This document shows, piece after piece, positions 9,752 through 18,900 of a stretch of DNA of 34,208 nucleotides (positions are counted from its first letter, which is position 1; every line of letters begins with the position of its first letter). The notes below the pieces were generated by a model that did not search any database, was not told the DNA's origin, and saw only the letters and a program-made list of their open reading frames with translations. The stretch comes from Cyanophora paradoxa (lineage: Eukaryota > Glaucocystophyceae > Cyanophorales > Cyanophoraceae): the NCBI GenBank assembly GCA_004431415.1, contig QPMI01000030.1, positions 1 through 34,208 on the forward strand. Direction: 5' to 3'. The translations under genes were made by a program, and so were the position numbers.

Positions 9752-12700
9752 ATGAGCTTCAATTACCCACCAAATCTAGAAACCATTCAAGATGATAATG
9801 CAAGCAGCACCAAGCATGTGAACTTTGATAATATTAAAGTAAAGGGTTCAGTTTCAATTGACCACAGCTCTGATAATTCATCAAAGACTCAATCAAGGAG
9901 CATGCTTTATCTGTGAATCAAACCGATCCAGATAAAGAGGATGTCAGTGTAGCCTTTAGTTTGGTAATGTGAAAGCAAACCAAGTGGCAGAGATCAAAGC
10001 AACAAGAAGGAGACCTAGGAAACTAAAAACCAGTGGCACTCACCCAGATATACCTTCCAGGTTCGATAGTGGTCGATTGATTTTCAATGTTCAAGATGAG
10101 CAGGGCAAACAGAACACAGCTTTGCGAATTTACAATGAGGGCAGCACTGCAAAAGCTGAGGTCCCCAAGTATTGCAAGTGGGTCCCATTGCCAATACAAA
10201 TCAGGTCTCCTACACAAATGATGTCTACCCCAAGGATATTACATATGACTTTGCAAGAAATGAGCCTTTTGGGTTCTTTACTCCAAAAGATGTCCATCAA
10301 AAAAAGCCATCAATTACAATCAACAGTAGCCCAGTCAACCAGTAGCAATCCATTTACACCCTGATTTAGTCGAAATGGATAGGCACCTTTTGCCTTTGTA
10401 TAGCAATGTGAAAGACCTTGGAATTCGAACCAGGCAATGGCGAAATATCCATGGCAGCAATGTGTATGCAAATGGAGAGAAGCTTGTAAGTGAGAAAACC
10501 TAAGAGAAATCATTGAGCATTATGGTCCCAATGGACCTACTGTCCCATTCCCTATTCCATTTCCCAATGGACCACCCGATTTAACACCAAAGAAGCAACC
10601 TGGAAGAGAATACACAGCAACTGAAGATGTAGCCTTTGGGCAGCACATTGTTAGTTGGGAGCAAGTTCGCAATAAACCTATAATTGAACCAAAAAGCAAA
10701 TAGATGAGCAGTATTTACCTCCTGAAATCGATATATTAGAGCTTGATGAATATCAATTCGTTCCAGATGAGGAAGAATATTTACCAGATGGTTTCGACCC
10801 ACAAGAATATGAGTATGATCAGTTTGACCCCAATGAGGAGGAGATACTCCAGATGGTTTTGACCCACAAGAATATGAGTATGAACAGAACTATGAACCTG
10901 ATGAGGAGTATTTACCAGATGGTCATGATCCACCAGCTGTTGACTATGAGCAACCTTATGAACCCCATGAGGAATTGTTACCAGATGGATTTCGACCTGA
11001 GATCTGGGAGTTCTTCCTGATTATGAACAAATTAATAATAAACCTGCAAAGTATCCCCAGAGGATCACAATCATGATTGGATGAGATCTTAGGCAAACCT
11101 CAAAAGTATCCACCAGAGGATCACAGGCATGATTGGGGTGAAATTGATGGGATTCCAACTGAGTTCCCACCAAGCAAACATGAACATATTTGGGATGAGA
11201 TCAATGACCAACCAGAATTTGCAAAGGTGGAGCCTCTTGATAACTTGGGGTTTCTCTTTACCAGACTTGTAATATCCCTGAAAGGATCTTTTTGAATGAA
11301 CACTATGTTCATGTGAATGGGACACTTGCAAATTCAGCTATGAGAGGACCACTTCATATTAGGACATTACCAGGCTCTTTTGAAACCCCACCACCACCAG
11401 GAGCAACCATACCAAATATCTTTGTGTCAAGCTACATGGAGGCTGACATTCCCACAGATACATTCAGAGTCCCAACAGACCCAGCAACCTACCAAAATTA
11501 CAACTCTGCTATACAGGTTCATGTAGCAGATGTAAGCAGCTTAGATGGCTCAAGACCAATGATAGTTTTCAGTCGAGATAAGTATTCCTACATTCCCATA
11601 GTGGGAACTGCAATGATAATTATGGAAGGGCAGAGCTTGCATGGATTAAAACAGATTATGGTGGGGTTCTGGAAGCCAATCAAAGAATGGCTGCAAAAAA
11701 CATACACAATGAGAGCATTTCGAGAGTAGTCACAGAGGATTACCTTCAAGCCCAAAACTACATAGATGAAACAGAGCTGAATGTAATCATTGCAGGTATA
11801 GGTATTGGTGTTACAGGCAATTACCTCCCTCTCACAGGTGGGACTATTGATGGAACAGTAACAGCATGTAACTTCTTTGTCCATACTGAAAGCAATCAAA
11901 CCTTTCCTGTGGTTCATCCAGGAGGTGAGTATGAGATACCTGATGATCCAGCTATTATGCCCATTAAGATTGATCTCCCTTCTGATTATGTAGGAAGGGG
12001 TGAACTAAAGACCATCTCTTTCACAGGAGATTATAATGATCTCATAAATAAACCTACTGCTGCAAATCTGCATCCTGTTGCATTTTCGGGTAGTTTCCTT
12101 GATCTAAATAATAGATCACACACCCACACAAAGGCAGAAATCACAGATTTTGCACACACTCACACCAAATCACAAATTACAGATTTTGCACACTTCCACA
12201 CAAGAGCAGATATCACAAATTTCGCTCACACTCATGTTAAATCAGAGATATTAGATCTCGGAAATGTTGCATATGTGGGTCACACCATACCAAGGCAGAG
12301 ATTACAGATCTTGGAAATGTTGCATATGTTGGTCACACCCACACAAAGGCAGAGATTACAGATTTTGCACACACTCATGATTGGAATACAGATATCTATA
12401 ACAAACCTGCAATTTTCTCAGGAAACTACAATGATTTGACCAATAGACCAACTCTTGATCCTTTCACAGCCACCACAATCAGAGCCAACAACACAATGTA
12501 TGTAGGATCAGGTCAGATTGTAGAACCAGCAGGACCTATGTTTGAAGAAACATGGTTCTTCCACAATTCGCAGAATTACTTTGATAAAACCTTACTTGTT
12601 CGTGGAAATGCCTATGCAAGAAATTTCTATGCTATGAACCCCTCAAATAATGCGACCATCAGTCGATGTATTACAGAGGCAGATCTTTCCAGTCAACTCA

Positions 12701-12999
12701 ATGCATATTTTAATGGGAAAATCCAAGCAGGAACGTATGTTTACACTACTCCTTATCTTTGGGCAAATCCTGACCATACGTTTAACCTCACTATTAATTT
12801 CAACAGCAGCTTTGCTAACCCTCCTATTGTAACAACTGGTATACAACACAATGAGACAGCCTACTACTATCGAATGTATGTTAGGCTTAAACAAGTTTAC
12901 AGTAGCTATTTCACTTGTGAGCTTGACATAGTTCCATTAAGTTCTTTTGACAGACCAGGATTTCCAGTTACAATTCATTACATTGCTGTCGCAATTTAA
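9752..12999 (+). CDS. Long phage-like fibre protein with acidic and HxH repeats, frame-broken
   Basis: About 1,080 residues, starting MSFNYPPNLETIQDDN; TAGTAAAAG lies just before the ATG. In order: an N-terminal region (to about 10,300); an acidic region with LPDGFDPQEYEYD-type repeats (10,740-11,000); repeats YPPEDHxHDWxEIxGxP (11,040-11,220); a spacer with FSGSF and FTGDYNDLINKP; then seven HTHTKAEITDF-type repeats (12,115-12,385) and a C-terminal beta domain ending FPVTIHYIAVAI. HxH and 'W.EI..KP..FPP..H.H' repeats are typical of phage tail fibres, where the histidines bind metal inside a trimeric stalk. The role would be host-cell binding. At least eight frame breaks occur. Confidence 0.75.
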
Positions 13000-13018
13000 C
13001 TATTTCGTAATTATAAAG

Positions 13019-14093
13019 ATGACCTCCCTTTTAGAGATTCCAAACTATGAACTTGCAGCCAAATCACTCCACAGCACCTCTCATGAAGTAGTCGACTCCA
13101 CACCCGGTTTTATTTGCACTGAAACTACAAGTAATACCTCTTTCACAGAGAACAGTATACTGAGGTCAAAGAAATTCGATGTGATCGAAATGGAGGCAAG
13201 ATTAGAACCACAGGCATTATAATCTCGAATAAAAACCAAGTTCAAGCAGGTCAGGTAGTCCCCAATTCAGCAATATATGATAATGTGGGTGGAGTCACCA
13301 CAGCACAGATAGTTACTTTTGGTAACACAAGTAATAGTTCTGCTCTTGTGGTGAAAAGTGGAGGAGCATACATTGGTGATGGAGCAAATGTTGTGGGACT
13401 GTCACAGCAAATCAATTAAATGTGAACGGGACAAGTAGTTTTGGTGGGTATATGAATTTCAATGGTGGGCTTTCAGGGAGTATTCAGTATGGAACACTCA
13501 CACTTTCCACAAGAATAAATACACCTGAGATTGACAACATAAGTGACACAGTCATGAATTACAAGAGGAATGGGACACAATCTTCTCTCTTCAAAAACAA
13601 CTCAAACAGATAACACAACTGTTCAACATCTCACACTTCCTGACTACAAGTATCTGAAATTAAGTAGTCACCCTCGTTTCTTTGCAACAAAACAGCAACC
13701 AAATGGGTCAATAACTGAAACATTTCGTTACATTCAAACCGAATCCTTTTATGCGATAGTCAACAATGGAAATCATTTCAATACCACAACAGGGCTTTTT
13801 ACCGCACCTGTTTCCGGTAACTATTTAGTCTCATTCAGTGGATTCTTTTTTATTCCTGATACTCGAAGAAATGGAATAATCACTACCTCCTTACGAAAGA
13901 ATGGAAGCTCATTTGGAGTTGAGGTTACAACTTTAAATAAATCATCAACTGTGTATGCTCATAATGGGTTTGAGATTATTGTAAGCTTGAAGCTAATGAT
14001 GGTCTCTCTTTAACTTTTGCTTCTAATGATGCTGGTAATATAGAATATAATGTCAGATTTTTCTTCGGATGTATGCTTCTCAGCTCTTCATAA
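13019..14093 (+). CDS. Spike paralogue A: shared N-terminal module plus C1q/TNF-like head, frame-broken
   Basis: About 358 residues. The N-terminal module contains STPGFICTETT, then (after one restored base near 13,160) KEIRCDRNGGKIRTTG and SNKNQVQAGQV, followed by KSGGAYIGDGANV. The C-terminal head has SHPRFFATKQQ, FNTTTGLFTAPVSGNYLVSF and a final strand VRFFFGCML. The segment 'N...FNT.TG.FTAPV.G.Y' is the C1q-like/TNF-like jelly-roll signature, a trimeric binding head. Breaks near 13,395, 13,590 and 13,995 each lack one base. It is the first of four tandem paralogues, probably alternative or co-displayed receptor-binding proteins. Confidence 0.7.
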
Positions 14094-14115
14094 TATTATC
14101 CACATAATGTAAAGT

Positions 14116-15133
14116 ATGACCACTCAAATAGCTGTCCCTGTTTTCTGTTATGCCGCCCCAAAATTACATCAACTCAATCACACAGTAACAGATGCAACCC
14201 CTGGTTTTATTTGCACTGAAACGACAGGAGCCGATTCGTTTTCTCAAAACTCTGTGATCAGATGCAAAGAAATTCGATGTGATCGCAATGGGGCAAGGTG
14301 AGAACCACAGGTTTAATAGTTTCAAACAAGAACCAAGTTCAATCAGGTCAGATTGTTTCCGATTCATCAATATATGATGATGTTGGAGGGTCACCACACC
14401 CAAAATAGTAACCTTTGACAATACAATTAATAACTCTGCTCTTGTTGTGAGAAGTGGAGGAGCTTACATTGGAGATGGGGCAAGAGTTGATGGAACTCTT
14501 ACAGCAAACCAGGTGAGTATTACAGGAACAAGCACCTTTACAGGATTGGTAACAGCTAATGCTGGTATTTCACTACCAATTGCCTCACAGGCTACAATCA
14601 CAGCAACAAACAAGGTTGTTACACCAGAAATCGATACAGGAGCCAATGTAGACCTTCTCCTGAAACGAAATAGTTACACTGTTGTTACTCTGGAAGCGAA
14701 TAGTTTGACAGTTAATACAGGGTGTTATCTCAAAACATCACATCCACGATTTTCAGTTCAACTTGGCTACAACCACACTGCTACAACTTCTGCTGATCTA
14801 CTAAACTGGGCAACAGTTCGAGTAAACAATACCAATTCATTCAGCACATCAACTGGAAGGTTCACAGCACCTGTTGCAGGACACTATCGATTTTCAGTAT
14901 TCACTTCTTCAACCACAACTTCTGCTATTGAATTGTTTCTCAGGGTAAACAATGCAGATCCAGGGGGATTGAGCATTTCCCAAGTTCACAATCTGTCAAC
15001 AACAAATAAAGCGCTGTGTTTCTCTTGCATTCTCAATCTTGCCCAAAACGAATATGTGACACTTGTTACAAATTCAGTCGGTTCCTATGCCAGTCAAACA
15101 GCCTTCTCAGGTGAATTAATAAGCATCGTTTAA
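14116..15133 (+). CDS. Spike paralogue B: shared N-terminal module plus C1q/TNF-like head, one frame break
   Basis: About 339 residues, paralogous to the preceding gene over its whole length. The N-terminus has DATPGFICTETTGADSFSQN and KEIRCDRNG; a G missing from a G-run near 14,295 explains the TGA there and restores GKVRTTGLIVSNKNQVQSG. Then SGGAYIGDGARVDGTLTANQ. The head contains SHPRFSVQLGYN, NSFSTSTGRFTAPVAGHYRF and NEYVTLVTNSVG, a C1q-like fold. The rest, from 14,447 to the stop, is open. Start chosen at 14116, 22 nt after the previous stop with TAAAGT just upstream. Confidence 0.72.
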
Positions 15134-15155
15134 TTTTCTTATGGTAGTTTAGGAA

Positions 15156-15421
15156 ATGTCGAATATTTACCAAGTGGTTCTATCTGATATTGAGAAGTTG
15201 GGAATGGAATTTTGTGCTGCTTCTGTTCAAGATTGGATCGATAATGCAGCCCATAACAGGGCAAGAATCGCAATTGATGAGATTGTTCAGAAAGAGATCC
15301 ACTCTTGCATCTCAGGTGGAGTTCAAATACCAACCTCAAAGGAAGCAATTGTGTTACAGGCATTCCGAAGGGAACTGTGAAAAAAGCGATCGAGTATAAT
15401 ATTGTCACAGAAGAACAATGA
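15156..15421 (+). CDS. Small helical protein (about 88 aa), one frame break, unknown
   Basis: Starts MSNIYQVVLSDIEKLGMEFC and runs through VQDWIDNAAHNRARIAIDEI. One missing base near 15,365 extends it as QAIPKGTVKKAIEYNIVTEE to a TGA at 15,419-15,421. That stop overlaps an ATG at 15,418 (ATGA), suggesting coupling with the next gene, although the next gene's better start lies at 15,457. Predicted mostly helical; no family recognised. Its position between spike genes suggests an accessory or chaperone role, which is only a guess. Confidence 0.5.
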
Positions 15422-15456
15422 ACATTATTTTTCTTTCCTTCTTAGTAAAAGAAGCA

Positions 15457-16302
15457 ATGGGTGAATATAATCGAGTTCAACTGCCTATATATTCCCTTGG
15501 ATCCCCTGCAATGCATTTTCGCCAGCATGAAGTAAATGATGAGGTTCGTGGTTTAGAATCCACAGAGAGACCCAATTCCAATGGCAACTCCTTTGATAAA
15601 AATTCGATTATTCGAGTTAAAGAGCTGAGAGCTGATAAGAATTCTGGTGTGGTTAAAACAACTCGACTTCTTGTCACAAATGCTAACTTCTTTCAGCCTA
15701 CTAATGGAGGTCCTGATGCTTACAGTGTTGATCTGAAAGCCCTTGATTTCGATAAGAATTCTGCTGCTGTTACTGTGAGATCAGGAGGAGCATTTATTGG
15801 GGGTGGCTGTCGAATTTCAGGTCAGCTTTCATCCTCAATTTCGTATAATGATGTCCCAGATACTCTAGAGCAAAATGTAGAAGACCCCCAACGAATTCGA
15901 TTATATACTCCTGTTGCACAGCAGCCATTAATTCAATTTTACATTGGATATACTGTTACTCTTGAAAACTCGGAATTAATTGAAGGAACCAAAAGAGTAC
16001 TGAGAGGTCTTGCGATTCCATCTGCAATGCTTTCCCTTTGTAGAGCCAACAACAATCAAGTAGGTCATAGATACTATTTCAATGTTCAGGGATATAATCA
16101 TTTCGGTTATGGCTACTGTGTTTATAATAATAATTTCACCTTTGACTTGTTTGTTACTGATATTGGGTTATATACTATAACTCTTATCGGTTTGAGAACA
16201 GATATAGCCGCTGTATCAGCTCTTAGAGGTGTAACTCCTGATACTCTTTCAGTTACAGGGTTTTACCAAGAATTAGATGTAATTGATGACCCAACCCCAT
16301 AA
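15457..16302 (+). CDS. Spike paralogue C: shared N-terminal module with a second head type, intact
   Basis: 281 residues from the ATG at 15,457; an in-frame ATG at 15,418 would add 13 residues (MNIIFLSFLVKEA). I prefer 15,457 because homology to the neighbour begins there and AAAAGAAG lies just upstream. The N-terminal module reads LESTERPNSNGNSFDKN, RVKELRADKNSGVVKTTRLL and VTNANF, then VRSGGAFIGGGCRISG. The C-terminal half differs from the C1q heads: RIRLYTPVAQQPLIQFYIGY, GYNHFGYGYCVYNNNFTFDL and DIGLYTITLIGLRTDIAAV. It is the only spike with an uninterrupted frame. Confidence 0.7.
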   Translation: MGEYNRVQLPIYSLGSPAMHFRQHEVNDEVRGLESTERPNSNGNSFDKNSIIRVKELRADKNSGVVKTTRLLVTNANFFQPTNGGPDAYSVDLKALDFDKNSAAVTVRSGGAFIGGGCRISGQLSSSISYNDVPDTLEQNVEDPQRIRLYTPVAQQPLIQFYIGYTVTLENSELIEGTKRVLRGLAIPSAMLSLCRANNNQVGHRYYFNVQGYNHFGYGYCVYNNNFTFDLFVTDIGLYTITLIGLRTDIAAVSALRGVTPDTLSVTGFYQELDVIDDPTP

Positions 16303-16324
16303 AAGATATATCCTTTAATGTAAA

Positions 16325-17156
16325 ATGGCTGAGCAACCCCACTTGAACGAATTATTACACCTCAGCTATCATTAGCTGCCCAGCAAACCATGTTCTGCAG
16401 CATGCTACCTTTGATGATGTGGAGGGTCTCCAATCAACAGAGGTCCAACCTACAATGAACACCTTTGGTTCCACCCACAAACTGAGATTACAGGAACTCA
16501 GGTGTGATAAAAATAATGGAATAGTTAAGACAACTAAGCTACTTGTCACAAATGCAAACTTTTCTGCTCATTATGGAGACCCAGATAGCTATGGAGATCC
16601 TCTGTCTACTTATTCTTTTGAATCTAGGTCGGGAGCTATTAACTGCAAATCGGGGGGAGCTTATATTGGTGATGGTCTTAGGGTTGGTGGGGCTGTTGGA
16701 GCGCCTTTATTTGTGAATGATCAACCCAATCCCATTGATCCCAATACAAGAATTCGAACCTATGTCCCCAGCATGAATGCCCCCTATATAATCAAAATAT
16801 TCCCCATTGTAGTAAATGAACAGACAGCAGTAGTAGACTCCCTTGTTGAGATTGGTGACCACTACAAGGTGGTTGTGGATATCCCACCAGATGTTTATGC
16901 TCTTTGTCAAGTAGAGGGTGGAACTCCTAATTTTGCAGTTGTGATCACCCCATATGATAATTTTGGTATTGCTTATCATGGAGTCAATTTCGGTTTGGAA
17001 GACTATCAGTTTCTGGTTAGAGCCACCAAGTTTGGTATCTACAAGTGTGTATTATATGCTGAGAGAACCGATTTTATTGCAAGGCAGAATACCTATGCTG
17101 AGTATTATGGGACAAATCGATATTTCCCCATTTTCGGGCAGGATACTGCTCCATAA
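16325..17156 (+). CDS. Spike paralogue D: same architecture as C, one frame break near the N-terminus
   Basis: About 277 residues. It starts MAEQPHLN at 16,325 after TTTAATGTAAA; the frame must change near 16,350 to enter ANHVLQHATFDDVEGLQSTE. Then LRLQELRCDKNNGIVKTTKL, LLVTNANF and KSGGAYIGDGLRVGG follow. The head matches that of paralogue C: RIRTYVPSMNAPYIIKIFPI, YDNFGIAYHGVNFGLEDYQF and KFGIYKCVLYAERTDFIA. Genes A/B and C/D thus form two pairs on one N-terminal design, presumably a virion-anchoring base with exchangeable binding heads. Confidence 0.7.
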
Positions 17157-17178
17157 GAATATTGGTTATATATAGAGT

Positions 17179-17450
17179 ATGGATAGTAAAACAAAAAGTT
17201 TATTGATGCTGCTATGACAGTTCATGGTAAAGATAAATTCGATTACAGTGAGACACATTACATCAAAGCTCAAGAGAAAGTATCTGTGAGATGTTTGCAG
17301 TGTAATAAGGTGATCCTTACCTATCCCTTTAATCATGTGAAGGGATCAGGGTGTAGGGAATGCAACAAAAAGCACTCTCAGGCTTATAGGAAAAGGGCTA
17401 CTTCATCAATCAGAGTAGAGTATAGGGATATTTGCATTAGGTTCGATTAG
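17179..17450 (+). CDS. Zinc-ribbon protein of the homing-endonuclease-associated type, one frame break
   Basis: About 90 residues. It begins MDSKTK; one A missing from the A-run near 17,190 restores FIDAAMTVHGKDKFDYSETH, then VSVRCLQCNKVILTYPFNHV and GSGCRECNKKHSQA. The layout (F..A...HG..KYDYS, CxxC, F..H..G.GCxxC) matches a small zinc-binding domain found alone or next to nuclease domains in phages and large DNA viruses. Four cysteines form two CxxC knuckles. No nuclease domain is attached here; the C-terminus is short and basic. Probably nucleic-acid binding. Confidence 0.6.
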
Positions 17451-17479
17451 GTTTAATTAATTTTTCTAAGGTATTCTTA

Positions 17480-17878
17480 ATGGAGACTAAATACAGAGGC
17501 TTTCATGTTATGCTTGATTACAAAGCTAAATCAGCTATTGCAACAGGACATGAGCATGTAAGCTTCCTAGGTAATTGGATTATGAGAACCCTAGAACAAG
17601 CAATATTAAGACAAGGCATTAGGATTGTTCATAAACACTGTGAGATATTTGATGGCAAAGTATCACCTCCTGGGTTTGCATTGGTTCTGCTATTAGATGA
17701 AAGCCATTGCACAGCTCATTGTTATTCCAATGAAGGCATGTTAGCAATTGATATATTCAGTTGTGGTAAAGAAGCTCAGCATAAAACACAAGCAGTTGCA
17801 GATGAGATCGATAAAACAATGAATTTCCTCACATTTGAGAAGACTGAGAGACATAAACATGATAGATTCCCGTTTTGA
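17480..17878 (+). CDS. S-adenosylmethionine decarboxylase (SpeD)-like pyruvoyl enzyme, intact, 132 aa
   Basis: The family decarboxylates S-adenosylmethionine for spermidine synthesis after self-cleavage that makes a pyruvoyl group; some relatives act on arginine or ornithine instead. Length 132 aa equals the short bacterial/archaeal class. Visible motifs: GFHVMLDYK at residues 7-15; LLLDESHCTAHC at 70-81, with Glu74-Ser75 as the expected cleavage site and Ser75 as pyruvoyl precursor; His80; and DIFSCGKEA at 91-99, with Cys95 as catalytic acid. The usual TWPE segment after the second histidine is replaced by CYSNEG, so the substrate may differ. It is one of very few uninterrupted genes of the element and its last gene before the terminal repeats. 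No host-type introns, and codon use matches the viral neighbours. Confidence 0.82.
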   Translation: METKYRGFHVMLDYKAKSAIATGHEHVSFLGNWIMRTLEQAILRQGIRIVHKHCEIFDGKVSPPGFALVLLLDESHCTAHCYSNEGMLAIDIFSCGKEAQHKTQAVADEIDKTMNFLTFEKTERHKHDRFPF

Positions 17879-18112
17879 TGGGTTTCTATAATGATAATCA
17901 AGGTAATTTACCTTTTGTTTTACAATAGCAACTGTTACAAAAAGATATAATATATCCTTTTCCTACAGTAGCTTTCTACAATGTTTATTTTCCGGATTCC
18001 GGACATTTTTTACGATAGAATTCTATTGTAAGTAATTGGAATACTATTCGATTTCATTACAGTAAAACTCAACATTCCCCTTGATTCCCCCTATTATATA
18101 ATATTTATATTA

Positions 18113-18540
18113 AAGTGGACTCAAGGTTGACTCATATAAATCGTAAAAGTAGTAATAGTATATGGATTTTGTTACGAATTCAATGCAAGGGTTGACTAAG
18201 TGGGTTGAGTTGACTCAAATTTCACAGGAAATATTTGGGACCAAAAGTTTTCTAAAAAGGATTTCAAAAAATGTGTCAACTCCCCCCACTTAGTCAACCC
18301 TGACCATAAACAGTAAGGATTTGAGCTAACATGTATCACAAAGTGAACATTTTGAGTCCACTTAGAAGATCCACTTTTGAAATCCAAGTTGATTTTGCTT
18401 GAAATTTCAAAGTTGATCTAAAAGTGAGTCCACCCTGATTGATTATGGTAACAAAGTTGACTAAGTTGACTAAGTTGAGTCATCTTAAGAAATTCAAAGA
18501 GACTAAGAGTTCAAAATGTTTATGAAAAGTGAGTCAACTT
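18113..18540. repeat. GTTGAC/GTCAAC iteron region with a 27-bp inverted repeat
   Basis: The hexamer GTTGAC or its complement occurs at 18126, 18191, 18209, 18275, 18293, 18456, 18465 and 18533: eight copies in about 410 bp, often extended to GTTGACTAAG or GTTGACTCA. Two stretches form an inverted repeat, 18188-18214 and 18275-18301, matching at 25 of 27 positions around a 60-nt loop. No coding frame is visible from 17,879 on. Iterated short sites plus an inverted repeat near an element end suggest a replication origin or binding sites for a terminal protein; this is inference. Confidence 0.7.
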
Positions 18541-18589
18541 AGACCACTTATGATAACAAAGTTAAATATTTAATTGATTTAATCGGAAA

Positions 18590-18825
18590 AGAACATGATT
18601 TAATCGAATTTATTGATATAATTCCGATTAGATTCATTTAGGATTCAATTAAGATCAATCGAAGTTATTGATATAATTCCGATTAACTACAATTAAGATA
18701 CAATATCGATTAATCGAGTTTATCGATATAACATCGATTAAATTAATTGAAATTGCATATAAAAATATGAAAATGCATGTGAAAATTCAAATAAATTAAT
18801 CGATTTTATTGATATAACATCGAAT
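18590..18825. repeat. Four degenerate copies of an AATCGA...TTGATATAA...CGATTA repeat
   Basis: The core TTGATATAA (TCGATATAA in one copy) lies at 18613, 18668, 18723 and 18809, the first three exactly 55 bp apart. Each core is preceded by (A)ATCGA and followed by TTCCGATTA or CATCGAWT. The last copy abuts the palindrome at 18826. Base composition is extremely AT-rich and no ORF is present. Confidence 0.75.
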
Positions 18826-18900
18826 CACACATATGAATATTCATATTTTAATCCTGAGGCGGAACGCCGAGGGATTAAAATATGAATATTCATATGTGTG
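18826..18900. repeat. 75-nt near-perfect palindrome (hairpin) at the element/host composition boundary
   Basis: Arms of 36 nt flank a GAA loop centred on 18,863; 33 of 36 positions pair, the three mismatches lying at 18855-18857 opposite 18869-18871. The outer arm CACACATATGAATATTCAT contains its own palindrome CATATGAATATTCATATG-type core, so symmetry is nested. The inner stem is GGCG-GAA-CGCC. AT-rich viral DNA ends within the palindrome and GC-rich DNA begins directly after it. Possible readings: hairpin telomere or resolution site of a linear genome, the end of a terminal inverted repeat, or a fold-back junction. Confidence 0.9.

Noticed and set aside
1-17200. Programmed ribosomal frameshifting or RNA editing as the cause of the broken viral frames
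   Set aside because: Breaks are far too many, occur in nearly all genes and lack a common slippery-site context. Missing bases in the sequence are simpler.
18188-18301. CRISPR-like array in the GTTGAC region
   Set aside because: Repeats are only six to ten bases, unevenly spaced and in both orientations, with no spacer pattern or cas genes.
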